The position numbers and the translations under genes were made by a program. The notes under the pieces were generated by a model, which was given only the letters and a program-made list of their open reading frames with translations, was not told the DNA's origin and made no database searches. Source: JANQEA01 sp964466035 (lineage in GTDB: Bacteria; Bipolaricaulota; Bipolaricaulia; UBA7950; UBA9294). From it: a stretch of DNA of 64,000 nt. The stretch lies in contig CAYXLR010000010.1 in NCBI GenBank assembly GCA_964466035.1, positions 3,530 through 67,529 on the forward strand, read 5' to 3'. How positions within the stretch are numbered: the first letter of the stretch is position 1; every line of letters begins with the position of its first letter. Positions 24,874 through 33,867 of this stretch are shown in pieces.

Positions 24874-26261
24874 ACGACGTCATCGTCATCGGCGGCGGCT
24901 TCGCGGGGATCGCGGCCGCCTGCCGGCTCGCCGGGGACGGCCGCCGTCCGCTCCTGCTGGAGCGGGCCCCGCGGCTCGGCGGTCGCGCCGGGTCGTTCTT
25001 CTCCCGCGATCGGGACGAGTCGCTCGACTACGGCCAGCACGTGCTGATGCGTTGCTGCACCGCCAGCATCGGCTTCCTCCTCCGGATCGGGGCGGGCCGC
25101 GCCGTGCGGTTCCAGCCGACGCTCTCGATCCCGATCGTCTGGCCGAAAGGACGTACCGTCCTCCGTTCGTCGCCGATGCCGGGCGTCCTTCACCTCGCCC
25201 CGTCCCTGCTTCGATACCGGCCGCTCCCCGTTCGGGACCGCCTGCGCGCGGTGCGGGCCGGCACGGCATTGATCCTTCGGAGGGCCCGCGCCGACGTTCC
25301 GTTCACCGAATGGCTGAAGAACCGCGGACAGTCCGGCCGTTCGGTCGAACTCCTGTGGGACCCGATCTGCGTCGCGGCCTTGAACGCGCCGGCGCGCGCG
25401 GTCGGCGTTCGCGCGGCTCGAAAGGTGTTCCGGGACGCGTTCTTCCGGCCGGACGGGGCGGACGTGGGGTTCTTCACCGTCCCGCTCGCCGAGGTCTTCG
25501 ACGCGGCCCGGCGCTACATCGAGGACCGGGGCGGCGCGGTCCGCGCCTCGACCGCCGTTGAGAGCTTCACGATCGAGCGGGAGTCCGTCCGAGGCGTCGT
25601 CCTCTCGACCGGAGAGACGATCGAATCCGAGGCCGTCGTCAGCGCGGTCCCGCCGGCCGATCTGGCGCGACTCGTGCCCGACGACGGCCCGCTCGCCCCT
25701 CTGCTGGCGAAGGCGTCCCGGCTCCGCTGGTCGCCGATCGTCGACGTCCACGCGTGGTTCGACCGGCCGGTTCTCGAGGACGAATTCGCCGTCGCCGTCG
25801 ATTCCCCGATCCAGGCCGTCTTCGACGTCACGCGGCTGCACGGAAGGGCGCGAAACCAAGGACCGACGCATCTCGTCCTCTCCCAGAGCGCCGCCGAAGC
25901 GTGGATCGACCGGCCGGTCGACGAGGTGTCCGAGGTTCTCCTCTCCGCCCTCGGCGACCTCTTCCCGCGCGTCCGGGCGGCGGAGCCCCTCGGCGCCCTG
26001 GTCCTCAGACACCGGCGCGCGACGCTCGTCCCGGAGCCGGGCTCCGAGCGGCTCCGGCCCCGCGCCGTCGCGCCGATCCGCTGCCTGTACCTCGCCGGCG
26101 ATTGGACGTCGACCGGGTGGTCGTCGACGATCGAGGGAGCGATCCGCTCGGGGATCGTCGCCGCGGCGCACGCCGAAGAACGGATCGCCTCAACGGCCCG
26201 GTTCGCGGAGGAAGAGAGACGGACGCCGCGGCGCTCCGGTTCGACCCCCGGGCCCGGCTGA
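24858..26261 (+). CDS. hpnE: HpnE: FAD-dependent hydroxysqualene dehydroxylase
   Basis: 467 aa, phytoene-desaturase-like flavoenzyme. Dinucleotide-binding motif VIVIGGGFAGIAAACRL at the N-terminus, then LLLERAPRLGGRAGSF, and the C-terminal FAD motif LYLAGDWTSTGWSSTIEGAIRSG (split here: residues about 412-434). The last gene of the operon, ending 33 bp from a convergent gene. The long arginine-rich tail after the FAD motif is not typical. Confidence 0.92.
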   Translation: MEAALNDVIVIGGGFAGIAAACRLAGDGRRPLLLERAPRLGGRAGSFFSRDRDESLDYGQHVLMRCCTASIGFLLRIGAGRAVRFQPTLSIPIVWPKGRTVLRSSPMPGVLHLAPSLLRYRPLPVRDRLRAVRAGTALILRRARADVPFTEWLKNRGQSGRSVELLWDPICVAALNAPARAVGVRAARKVFRDAFFRPDGADVGFFTVPLAEVFDAARRYIEDRGGAVRASTAVESFTIERESVRGVVLSTGETIESEAVVSAVPPADLARLVPDDGPLAPLLAKASRLRWSPIVDVHAWFDRPVLEDEFAVAVDSPIQAVFDVTRLHGRARNQGPTHLVLSQSAAEAWIDRPVDEVSEVLLSALGDLFPRVRAAEPLGALVLRHRRATLVPEPGSERLRPRAVAPIRCLYLAGDWTSTGWSSTIEGAIRSGIVAAAHAEERIASTARFAEEERRTPRRSGSTPGPG

Positions 26262-26294
26262 GATCCGACAGACGAGCGGGCGATCGAAGCCCCC

Positions 26295-27548
26295 TCAGCC
26301 CGCCGGACCCTTCCCGGCGGCGAGGGCCGCGCGAGCGTGCCGCGAGATGGCGCCCCGTCCCTTCGGCGGAGACATCCGCTCCACCTTGACCGACGCGCAC
26401 CGGTTGAACGCGGCGAATCGGGCGAGCGCCGTTCCCAACTGCTCCAGGAACGCATCGGTCGCCTCGAATCCCGGCTCGAGCCACAGCTTCCGCACGATCA
26501 GCCGCTTCGCCTTCCGGTCCGCCTTCGGGTCGAGCCGCCCGACCAGCCGATCCCCGAACAGGATCGGGAGCACGAAGTACCCGTACCTCCGCTTCGCCTC
26601 CGGGAGGTAGCACTCGATCGCGTAGTCGAAGCCGAACAGCCACTTCGTCCGCGGCCGCTGGATGATCAGGCCGTCGAACGGGGACAGAATCTGCACCCTG
26701 GGGTCGACCGCCTCGCCGGTCGGCTCCTCCAGGCGCTCGGCCAGGGCGTAGCAGGCCCCGCCTTTCGTCCCCTCGACGCTGACTTCGATGACCTCGCCCG
26801 CGCCGACCAGATCGCCCAGCGCGCGCCGGACGACCGGCTTGGCGACCACCTTGACGAACTCGAGAACCTCCCGGTCGCGCGCCACCCCCAACCCCTGGAG
26901 CGCCCGCTGCACTTGGAACCGGCCGCACGCCTCGTCGGACGGCGGCGTCGAATCAACGCCCGGCGGCAGGACCCGCTCGGTCAGGTCGTACACCTTCTGG
27001 AAGTTGCGCCGCTCGGCGATCATCAGGTCCCCCTGCCAGAAGAGGAGCTCGAGCGCCCGCTTCGCCGGCTTCCAGTCCCACCACGTCCCCCGCCTCGTTC
27101 CCGGCGGCGGCTCGAAGTCCTTCGACGTCAGCGGCCCTTCGGCGCGGACCCGCTCCAGAACTACCTCCATGACCGTTCCGTGTTTCTCCCGCCAGTCGCG
27201 CATCCAGGGCGGTCCGTGTTCGCGGATTCGGTTCATCTGCGGGACGAAGTAGCGGTAGTCCGACATCGGCACGTAGGCCATCGCGTGCGCCCAGTACTCG
27301 AACACGCGTCGATCGTCCGCCTGCAGCGCGTGGAGCATCTCCGGGTCGTAGTCCGGGCAACGCACCCACAGCGTGTGGTGATGCGCCCGGTTGACGGCCG
27401 CGATCGTGTCGATCTGCACGTAGCCGAGCCGCTCGATCGCCCGCGCGACGCCCTCCTTCCCGGCCGGCAGCGAACCCCCTCCGTCGAGGAGCTGGCAACG
27501 CAGGGCCAACCTTCGGGCGTCGGTCCGGGTGAGTCGTGCGACGGGCAT
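26295..27548 (-). CDS. YcaQ/AlkX-type winged-helix DNA glycosylase
   Basis: 417 aa, HTH_42 family. Members unhook interstrand crosslinks or excise bulky alkylated bases. The QxD catalytic motif is seen as YVQIDTI, followed by NRAHHHTLWVR; several winged-helix units and a strand-rich middle (LSPFDGLIIQRPRTKWLFGFDY) follow. The start is placed at MPVARL (27548) and not at the upstream ATG 27557 because a promoter lies so close that transcription should begin near 27548. Single-gene unit, convergent with hpnE. Confidence 0.87.
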   Translation of the reverse strand: MPVARLTRTDARRLALRCQLLDGGGSLPAGKEGVARAIERLGYVQIDTIAAVNRAHHHTLWVRCPDYDPEMLHALQADDRRVFEYWAHAMAYVPMSDYRYFVPQMNRIREHGPPWMRDWREKHGTVMEVVLERVRAEGPLTSKDFEPPPGTRRGTWWDWKPAKRALELLFWQGDLMIAERRNFQKVYDLTERVLPPGVDSTPPSDEACGRFQVQRALQGLGVARDREVLEFVKVVAKPVVRRALGDLVGAGEVIEVSVEGTKGGACYALAERLEEPTGEAVDPRVQILSPFDGLIIQRPRTKWLFGFDYAIECYLPEAKRRYGYFVLPILFGDRLVGRLDPKADRKAKRLIVRKLWLEPGFEATDAFLEQLGTALARFAAFNRCASVKVERMSPPKGRGAISRHARAALAAGKGPAG

Positions 27549-27558
27549 GGTACGCATG

Positions 27559-27586
27559 ATTCTGACGAAAACGGGGACCCGTTCAA
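27559..27586 (-). promoter_or_regulatory. Promoter of the YcaQ-like gene (leaderless)
   Basis: Minus strand: -35 TTGAAC (27586-27581), 16-bp spacer, -10 CAGAAT (27564-27559). The predicted start falls at about the ATG at 27548; no Shine-Dalgarno is present. Confidence 0.5.
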
Positions 27587-27648
27587 GGCGCCATGCCGAG
27601 CCGCCTGCGATCCGACGGACGGGGGGAGCGAGCGCCGGGCCGGGCCGT

Positions 27649-28314
27649 CTACTCGTTCGCGCGGAAGAGGCTGTGGAGGAGGTACTGCTGCAGATCGGCC
27701 AGCCTCTCCAGCGCGGAGGCGAGCTTGATCCGGTACTCGATCGGGAAGGTGGACGGCTTGATGCTGCGGATCTTGCTCAGATCGATCTTCGGAATCGGAT
27801 CGTTCTCCCGCCGGCTCGCGTCGAGCGAGACGTAGCTCAGCGCTTCCCGCGCCTTGAAGATCTCGGTCAGCCCCTCTTCGGTGATGTTGACCGCCTCGGC
27901 CAGCTGCCCGAGGCTGGGGAGCCGGCCGGTTTCCCGGAGGAGGCGCGCTTCGGCGACCTCGATCTGCCGATTGAGGTCGCGCATCCAGTTCGGGACCACG
28001 GCCTGCTTGACCCGATCGCGGATGTGATTCCGGATCTCCCCCTTGATCAGGTTCTCCGCGTAGTCGCGGAAGCTCCTGCCATGCGAGAGGTCGAAGTTGT
28101 AGACCGCGTTGAGGAGGCCGAGATAGCCGGGGCGGAAGAGCTCTTCGCTGGTGAACCCGCTGGTGGGGAAGGTCGCGGCGATCACTTCCCCGATGATCGG
28201 CGTTCCACGACGGAGGATCTCCTCTCGGACGGAGTCGATGTCCTCGCTCTCCTCCTTCAGGAGCCGGAGGAGGTCGTCCAGCTCCTGATCGGACAGGTCG
28301 GACCGCTCGCTCAT
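27649..28314 (-). CDS. Sigma-70-family protein lacking region 4
   Basis: 221 aa. Alignable by eye with the full sigma factor at 41692-42477 through regions 2 and 3: LGLLNAVYNFDLSHGRSF against LGLLNAVANFDLARNTRF, IKGEIRNHIRDR against IQGEIRHYIRDK, and a shared region-3 helix set ending ALSYVSLD against TMTYVSID. It stops after RLADLQQYLLHSLFRANE, exactly where the other continues into the -35-binding helix-turn-helix. No shifted frame downstream restores it, so the truncation looks genuine. Start overlaps the stop of the upstream secreted-protein gene (ATGA). It may bind core polymerase at extended -10 promoters or act as a competitor; function unknown. Confidence 0.85.
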   Translation of the reverse strand: MSERSDLSDQELDDLLRLLKEESEDIDSVREEILRRGTPIIGEVIAATFPTSGFTSEELFRPGYLGLLNAVYNFDLSHGRSFRDYAENLIKGEIRNHIRDRVKQAVVPNWMRDLNRQIEVAEARLLRETGRLPSLGQLAEAVNITEEGLTEIFKAREALSYVSLDASRRENDPIPKIDLSKIRSIKPSTFPIEYRIKLASALERLADLQQYLLHSLFRANE

Positions 28315-29492
28315 GAGCCGAAGGAGAAGTCGAACCCGAACGTCACCAGGTCGATCCCGGAGAAGTCGAACTCCGCCCTTGTGTACAGCTTGGCGCCGCA
28401 GATCGTCACGTCCGCGTAGATGCACTGACTGGCGAAGCCGGTCGCGTCGAACGTCGTCAGGCTTCGAAACGTCACCGGATCGAACGTCGCTTCGATCGCG
28501 ATCAGCTGCTGGGCGAACAGGAGCGAACCGTCGAAGTCGGTCTCGGTGGTGATCAGGACGCCGCAGATCTCGAACGACACGGCGAACCCCTGGCCTTCGA
28601 AGACGATCGGGATCGGCACCGGAAGCGGGTTCTCCACGAACCGCGTGTGGGACGTGAAGCGCACGACGTCGATCTGGAGGTCGACGACGAAATCGATGTC
28701 GGTGATAACGAAGAGGCCGTTGAGCCCCATCGTGGCCAGGAAGCTGAGCGACGGCTCCTCGAACCGGTACCCGAGCTCGAACAGCATCCTCGACAGACCG
28801 CCGGAATCGAACCACGTCGTGTTGCTGGCAATCAGCCCCATGAAGTCGGCCTCCAGCCGAACGAGCTCTTCCTCGAAGTAGAAGTCCGGGACGATCGTCA
28901 CGTCGAGATCGAGCGGCAGCGTGCATAGCGTGTCCAGGTGGTTGAACAGGGTGAGCATCTCGTACGAGAACGGTGCCTCAACGCCCCCGAGGATGTTGAC
29001 CAAGTCGATCGCGCCGAATCCGGTAAGGCTCGTTATCGAAAACCCGCACACGATCCCGCTCGAGAGCTCGATGACCGCCCCCATACTGTAGGTCGGCGTC
29101 TGCACGCTGCCGATGTTCGCCAGAATGAAGTCCACGCCGATGTCGACACCGGCGATCGCCATGTCGAGGCTCAGCTCGTTCCGGCTGAAGTACGGATCGA
29201 ACAGGATCTCCTCGCTGATCTGAACCGCGCCCAGGTCGACGCCGAGCGTCACCTGCTGCGACTGGAAGCCGGCCAGGTCGAATCCTGTCTCCGAGGCGAA
29301 CGTGAACCCCGAAACGTCGAACGCAAGTATCAGGTCCGCGCCGATGTTGTAGGACGTCGGCGGAACCGGGGTGTATGTGACCGCCAACCCGACGAAGCCG
29401 GAGAATCCGACGTCGTCTGCCATTGCGATCCCGCCGCCGAGAAACGAGAGGGCGACGACGCAAATCGCGATTCGCGCACACAACCGTGCCAT
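28311..29492 (-). CDS. Secreted strand-rich protein, possible outer-membrane beta-barrel
   Basis: 393 aa. Signal peptide (residues 1-25, cleaved after IAMA). The rest is a run of 8-14-residue alternating polar/hydrophobic segments rich in D, F, T and V, for example FDVSGFTFASETGFDLAGF and LTTFDATGF, consistent with a barrel or beta-solenoid; the last residues end in phenylalanine (FGFDFSFGS). No named domain recognised. Strong GGAGGAGG before ATG 29492. Translationally coupled to the region-4-less sigma protein. Confidence 0.75.
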   Translation of the reverse strand: MARLCARIAICVVALSFLGGGIAMADDVGFSGFVGLAVTYTPVPPTSYNIGADLILAFDVSGFTFASETGFDLAGFQSQQVTLGVDLGAVQISEEILFDPYFSRNELSLDMAIAGVDIGVDFILANIGSVQTPTYSMGAVIELSSGIVCGFSITSLTGFGAIDLVNILGGVEAPFSYEMLTLFNHLDTLCTLPLDLDVTIVPDFYFEEELVRLEADFMGLIASNTTWFDSGGLSRMLFELGYRFEEPSLSFLATMGLNGLFVITDIDFVVDLQIDVVRFTSHTRFVENPLPVPIPIVFEGQGFAVSFEICGVLITTETDFDGSLLFAQQLIAIEATFDPVTFRSLTTFDATGFASQCIYADVTICGAKLYTRAEFDFSGIDLVTFGFDFSFGS

Positions 29493-29657
29493 GATGACCT
29501 CCTCCGTGATCTCACCGCCCGAAAGCGTAGATCAGGAACGACCGCCCCAACCGGAAATGGGCGAGGATGAGGTCGTGGGTTTGTCCCCGGCACCCGGGAC
29601 AGATGTACCGCGCGGAAAGACAGAAGGGGAACGCTCACGCTCCCCCTTCATCGGGCG

Positions 29658-30959
29658 TCACTTCTCGATCTCCATCACCGACAGGACCAGTCCGGTCAGG
29701 AGCTTCGGATAGAAGTCGGTCGACTTCTGCGGCATCTTCTCGCCGCGGTCGGCGACCCGCATCACCTCGTCGGCCGACGTGGGGTTCAGAACGAACAGAA
29801 TCTGCTCCTCGCCGGACGCCACCGCGTCCATTCCCGCTCGAGCGTCGACCGTGTAGGTGACGTTTTGCTGCTCCTCCAGCGCGCGGGCGTCGATCCCGAG
29901 CAGCCGCTCGAGGATCGCCGCGTGGAGGATCGTGACGTCGAGGCGGCGGAAGTCGGTCGGGCGAGCGCCCCCGATCAGCCCGTCCATGACCGAGACGTCC
30001 CTCAGCGTCAGCGTCGCGTAGATCCCGCCGGCGCAGCAGCCGAACGTGTGTCGGTCCCGTCCCGCTCGGGTCGCCGACACCATCGCATCGAACGACGGGT
30101 GCCGCTCGACGACGAGCTGCCCGGCCGCGGCGGCGAGGAACGCCTCCGCGTCGAAGTCGGTCAGCCCGTGGGCCAGCCGATGGATCGGGCGGATCGACGT
30201 CCCCGGCTCGGCGACGTTGAACAGGGTCATCATCCGGACGTCGAACGACTCCGGCGCCGCCGGCCTCCAGCCGTTCGCGAGGCACTCCCCCATGTACGTC
30301 ACCGCCGTCTCGTACCGATGGTGCCCGTCGGCGATGTAGAGGTCCCGGTCGGCGAGCGCCTCTTGCACGCCCGCGATCGTGCCCGGATCGTCGATCCGCC
30401 AGACGCGGTGGGCGTTCCCGTCCGCGTCGGTCGCCTCGATCTCCGGCTCGACGCCCTCGATCTCCGCCACCAGAAGGCGATCGGCGACCCGTTCCGGGTC
30501 GCGGTACAGCATGAAGATGTGGCCGAAGTTCGCCTCCGTCGCCCGCATCAGCTTCAGGCGATCCACCTTCGGTCCCTTGAGCGTCTGCTCGTGCGCGCGG
30601 ACCCTCTCCGGCTCGAGCTTCCCCAGCGCGACGATCCCCTTTCGCGTCAGGCGCCGGCCGTCGAACGAGTACGCCTGGTGATACGCGTACAAGGCCGGCT
30701 CGACGTCGCGGACGAGGATCCCTTCGTCGATCCACGAGTGGAGGAAGCCCGCCGCGCGGGTGTAGACGTTGTTCGCGTCGTCGTCCCCCGGCTCGGCCTT
30801 TCCCTTGATGATCCGGACGATGTTGTGCGGGCTTCGCGCGTAGCAGGCCGCCTGGACGTCCGGGGAGACCCGATCGTACGGCGGCGTCACGACGTCGCTG
30901 ATCGCGCCGACCTTCTCGGGATCGAAGCGGTAGCCTCGGAACGGGATGACGGTCGCCAT
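29658..30959 (-). CDS. DUF1015 family protein in a serine-pathway operon
   Basis: 433 aa, soluble. DUF1015 signature features: start VIPFRGYRFDPEKVG, DVVTPPYDR near residue 25, and IADGHHRYETAV near residue 205. It is the third gene after the aminotransferase and serA, 15 bp from serA. No phosphoserine phosphatase is seen nearby, so a role in serine synthesis or serine/phosphoserine handling is suggested by context only. Confidence 0.85.
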   Translation of the reverse strand: MATVIPFRGYRFDPEKVGAISDVVTPPYDRVSPDVQAACYARSPHNIVRIIKGKAEPGDDDANNVYTRAAGFLHSWIDEGILVRDVEPALYAYHQAYSFDGRRLTRKGIVALGKLEPERVRAHEQTLKGPKVDRLKLMRATEANFGHIFMLYRDPERVADRLLVAEIEGVEPEIEATDADGNAHRVWRIDDPGTIAGVQEALADRDLYIADGHHRYETAVTYMGECLANGWRPAAPESFDVRMMTLFNVAEPGTSIRPIHRLAHGLTDFDAEAFLAAAAGQLVVERHPSFDAMVSATRAGRDRHTFGCCAGGIYATLTLRDVSVMDGLIGGARPTDFRRLDVTILHAAILERLLGIDARALEEQQNVTYTVDARAGMDAVASGEEQILFVLNPTSADEVMRVADRGEKMPQKSTDFYPKLLTGLVLSVMEIEK

Positions 30960-30974
30960 CGGACGCCTCGCCCC

Positions 30975-31901
30975 CTAGCCGCGCGCCTTCGCGAAGTCGA
31001 CGACGATCTGCGCCGCCTCCCGGCCGACCCGCGACTGCGCTTCGACGGTCGACGCCCCGACGTGCGGGGTGAGCGAGATCGCGGCGAGGGCGAGGATCGG
31101 ATGATCCGCCGGCGGCGGCTCGGTCTCGAACACGTCGAGCGCGACGCCGGCGACCTTCCCGCCTTCGACCGCCGCGACGAGCGACGCCTCGTCGACGACG
31201 CCCCCGCGGGCGCAGTTCACGATCCGGACCCCGTCCTTCATCTTCGCGAACTCCGCCTCGCCGAGGATCGGGCCGACCGACGGATCGAACGGGACGTGCA
31301 GCGAGATGAAGTCACTTGTACCGATCAGGACGTCAAAAGGAACCATCTTCGCGATCTCGGGCAGTGGACTCTCCGCGAGGTATGCATCGTGGCAAACGAT
31401 CAGCATCCCAAGCGCATGCGCCTTCTTCGCAAGTATCTGTCCGATTCGGCCGATCCCGACGATGCCGAGCGTCTTGCCTTCGATCTCGATCCCCTTCAGC
31501 TGCTTCTTCTCCCACTTGCCCGCCTTCATCGACGCCGTCGCGCGCCCGATGTGCCGTGCGAGCGAAAGGACGTGGCCGAGGGCGAGCTCGGCGACCGAGT
31601 TCGAGGACGCCGCCGGGGTGTTCCGGACCTCGATCCCCTTTCCCTTCGCGTAGTCGACGTCGACGTTGTCGAGCCCGACGCCGGCGCGGACGATCAGCTT
31701 CAGGTTCTCCGCCGCGTCGAGGATCTCGGCCCGCAGCTTCGTCGCGCTGCGGACGACGATCGCGTCGTACGCGCCGATCTCCGCCTTCAGCGCCTCGGGG
31801 GAGAGCTCCGTCTTCTCGTCGACCTCGAGCCCCGCGTCTCGCATCGCCGCCACCGCCTCGGCGGCGAGCGGATCCGACGCCAGCACCTTGAACGCCATCA
31901 T
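30975..31901 (-). CDS. serA: D-3-phosphoglycerate dehydrogenase, short form
   Basis: 308 aa, without the C-terminal ACT domain found in long SerA. Oxidises 3-phosphoglycerate with NAD as the first serine-synthesis step. NAD motif GIVGIGRIGQILA; catalytic Arg in NCARGG, Glu in the FETEPP region, and His in LTPHVGAS. Starts at ATG 31901 or 31898 (adjacent); the second has the better distance to GGGGG. Lacking ACT, it would not be inhibited by serine in the classical way. Confidence 0.93.
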   Translation of the reverse strand: MMAFKVLASDPLAAEAVAAMRDAGLEVDEKTELSPEALKAEIGAYDAIVVRSATKLRAEILDAAENLKLIVRAGVGLDNVDVDYAKGKGIEVRNTPAASSNSVAELALGHVLSLARHIGRATASMKAGKWEKKQLKGIEIEGKTLGIVGIGRIGQILAKKAHALGMLIVCHDAYLAESPLPEIAKMVPFDVLIGTSDFISLHVPFDPSVGPILGEAEFAKMKDGVRIVNCARGGVVDEASLVAAVEGGKVAGVALDVFETEPPPADHPILALAAISLTPHVGASTVEAQSRVGREAAQIVVDFAKARG

Positions 31902-31909
31902 CGCACCCC

Positions 31910-32977
31910 CTACAGGCCGAGGATCGATTCGATCGCCCTCAGCAGCCCCTCGATTTCGTCGACCTGCGTGTCGCCCATGTGGGCGATCCGGAACGTCTTC
32001 CCCTTGATGTCCCCGTAGCCGTTCGCGATCCGCAGGTTGTACTCGTCGGCCAGCCTGTCGATCATCCCGGCGACGTCGATCTCCCTCGTGTTGCGGACGC
32101 ACGTCAACGTCGGCGACCAGTAGCCCGCCTCCGGGAAGACGTCGAAGTGCTCCTTCGCCCACTTCTGGACGATCCCCGCCATCCTGGCGTGGCGGGCGAA
32201 GCGGGCCTCGATCCCCTCGGCGAGCATGTCGTCGAGCTGCGCGTTCAGCGCGTAAAGGTGCGGGATCGCCGGGGTCGAAGGCGTCTGGTTCTTCAGATGC
32301 GACTTGTACATCCGCGGGAGGCTGAAGTAGTAGCTCCGCGGCGGAACCGCCTTCGCCCGCTCGAGCGCCCGCTCGCTCACCGCCGCAACGGCGAGCCCCG
32401 CCGGGAGCGCGAACGCCTTCTGCACCCCCGCGAGGGCGAAGTCGATCTTCCACGCGTCGGTCTCGATCTTCACGCCGGCCATCCCGGAGACCGCGTCGAC
32501 GAGGAGCAGCACGTCCGGATAGCGGCTGACGACTTCGGCGATCTCCCGAAGCGGGTTGAGCAGACCGGTCGACGTCTCGTTGAACACGAGCGTGACGGCG
32601 TCGTACCGACCGGACGCGAGCCGCTCTTCGACCGCCTCCGGCTTCACCGCCACGTCCCACGGCACCTCGAACGCGTCGCACGGGACGCCGTTGCCGACGG
32701 TGATCTCGTGCCACCGCTTCGAGAAGGCCCCGTTCACGAGGTTCAGACACCGCTCGGCGACGAGGTTCGTCACCGCCGATTCCATCGCGCCGGTCGACGA
32801 CGAAGTGAACAACAGAACCGGATTCCCCGTGTACAGGACCTTCTGGAGCTTCGGCTGGATCGCCGCGTACAGCTCCGAGAACTCCGGCGACCGATGATGG
32901 ATCTGCGGCGTCGCCAGCTCCTTGAGGATCTCCGGCCGGACCTGCGTCGGCCCGGGGGTGAACAGCCTCTTGTACAT
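31910..32977 (-). CDS. Class V PLP aminotransferase (serine/phosphoserine type)
   Basis: 355 aa. Start YKRLFTPGPTQVRPEIL is the alanine-glyoxylate/serine-pyruvate aminotransferase pattern; FTSSSTGAMESAV binds the cofactor phosphate and GVQKAFALPAG carries the Schiff-base lysine. Beside serA it probably works as the 3-phosphohydroxypyruvate aminotransferase, as in some bacteria and archaea; glyoxylate or serine-pyruvate activity is the alternative. Start ATG 32977 with AGGAGGGG. Confidence 0.9.
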   Translation of the reverse strand: MYKRLFTPGPTQVRPEILKELATPQIHHRSPEFSELYAAIQPKLQKVLYTGNPVLLFTSSSTGAMESAVTNLVAERCLNLVNGAFSKRWHEITVGNGVPCDAFEVPWDVAVKPEAVEERLASGRYDAVTLVFNETSTGLLNPLREIAEVVSRYPDVLLLVDAVSGMAGVKIETDAWKIDFALAGVQKAFALPAGLAVAAVSERALERAKAVPPRSYYFSLPRMYKSHLKNQTPSTPAIPHLYALNAQLDDMLAEGIEARFARHARMAGIVQKWAKEHFDVFPEAGYWSPTLTCVRNTREIDVAGMIDRLADEYNLRIANGYGDIKGKTFRIAHMGDTQVDEIEGLLRAIESILGL

Positions 32978-33021
32978 CGCGCCCCTCCTGAATCGCTGAG
33001 AATCGCTGTCGAAGCGCCGGG

Positions 33022-33050
33022 AGGATATCACGCCGATCCGCTCGTCGCAA
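33022..33050 (-). promoter_or_regulatory. Promoter of the aminotransferase-serA-DUF1015 operon
   Basis: Minus strand: -35 TTGCGA (33050-33045), 17-bp spacer, -10 TATCCT (33027-33022), leader of about 38 nt containing the Shine-Dalgarno. Confidence 0.55.
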
Positions 33051-33119
33051 CGGGAATTCGGCGAATTCGCTCGCCGGACGCACGCCCTCGACACGCTGGC
33101 CGATCCCCGGCCGCCCCGC

Positions 33120-33125
33120 TAGAAT
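33120..33125 (+). promoter_or_regulatory. Candidate -10 element of lemA
   Basis: TAGAAT, 27 bp before ATG 33153; AAGGAGGGAG follows as ribosome-binding site. No good -35 at the expected distance. Confidence 0.4.
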
Positions 33126-33152
33126 CGCGAGACGCCGGGGTAAGGAGGGAGC

Positions 33153-33707
33153 ATGAGCGCGATCGGTTACGTCATCATCATCGGAGGGATCGCCCTCCTC
33201 TGGGGAGGGCTCACGTACAACCGCCTCGTCCGGCTCCGCGTCCGGTCGGAAGAGGCGTGGCGGGACATCGACACGCAGCTGAAGCGTCGCTGGGATCTGA
33301 TCCCGAACCTCGTCGAGACGGTCAAGGGATACGCCGCCCACGAGTCGGAGGTGTTCGAGCAAGTGACGCTCGCCCGTTCGAGGGCGATCGACGCCTCCAG
33401 CCCGCGCGAGCAGGCGGAGGCGGAAGAGGGCCTCAAGGGGGCGCTCAAGTCGCTGTTCGCGATCGTCGAGGCGTATCCCGAGCTGAAGGCGAATCAGAAC
33501 TTCCTCGAGCTGCAGGGGACGCTCGAGCAGGTGGAGGACGCGATCCAGCGATCCCGCCGTTACTACAACGCGGTCGTCCGCGATTTCAACACGACGATCC
33601 AGGTCTTCCCGCGCAACGTCATCGCCGGCCTGTTCGGCTTCCGGGAGCGGGAGTTCTACGCCCTCCCCGGAGAGGAGCAGCGGGAAGCGCCGCCGGTCCG
33701 GTTCTGA
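33153..33707 (+). CDS. lemA: LemA family membrane protein
   Basis: 184 aa. One N-terminal membrane helix (residues 4-22), then the LemA helical core: YNRLVRLRVRSEEAWRDIDTQLKRRWDLIPNLVETVKGY (about 22-60), and later ENQNF-type AYPELKANQNFLELQGTLEQ and YYNAVVRDFNT. Usually paired with a TPM-domain (YgcG-like) membrane protein; here only a remnant of such a gene follows (34282-34401). Role unknown, envelope-associated. Confidence 0.95.
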   Translation: MSAIGYVIIIGGIALLWGGLTYNRLVRLRVRSEEAWRDIDTQLKRRWDLIPNLVETVKGYAAHESEVFEQVTLARSRAIDASSPREQAEAEEGLKGALKSLFAIVEAYPELKANQNFLELQGTLEQVEDAIQRSRRYYNAVVRDFNTTIQVFPRNVIAGLFGFREREFYALPGEEQREAPPVRF

Positions 33708-33867
33708 TGCGCCAATCAACGGCAATGCAGCAATCCCAACTAGGCCAGACTAGCACGGTTTTGGTTTTGGCTAGGCACAACCCGTTCCCGTCGCTGCGGG
33801 CGGACTCGAGAGGATACGGCTAGACATCGTGTCGCTGGGCTAGATTCCAGTGATTTGAGTCACCGCG
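33708..33867. other. Intergenic, lower-GC spacer
   Basis: 160 bp between lemA and the small secreted gene (convergent). Several CTAG-containing short repeats but no gene; composition departs from the flanking high-GC DNA. Confidence 0.35.

Noticed and set aside
27560..27648. Remnant of sigma region 4 in another frame after the truncated sigma gene
   Set aside because: None of the frames contains a helix-turn-helix-like continuation, so a recent frameshift is not supported.
26337..27728. 463-codon plus-strand frame over the YcaQ-like gene
   Set aside because: Mirror of the GC-rich minus-strand gene, no motifs.
29600..29657. Terminator hairpin after the DUF1015 gene
   Set aside because: A GGGGGA/TTCCCC stem exists but mismatches and the weak T-tract make it too uncertain to list.
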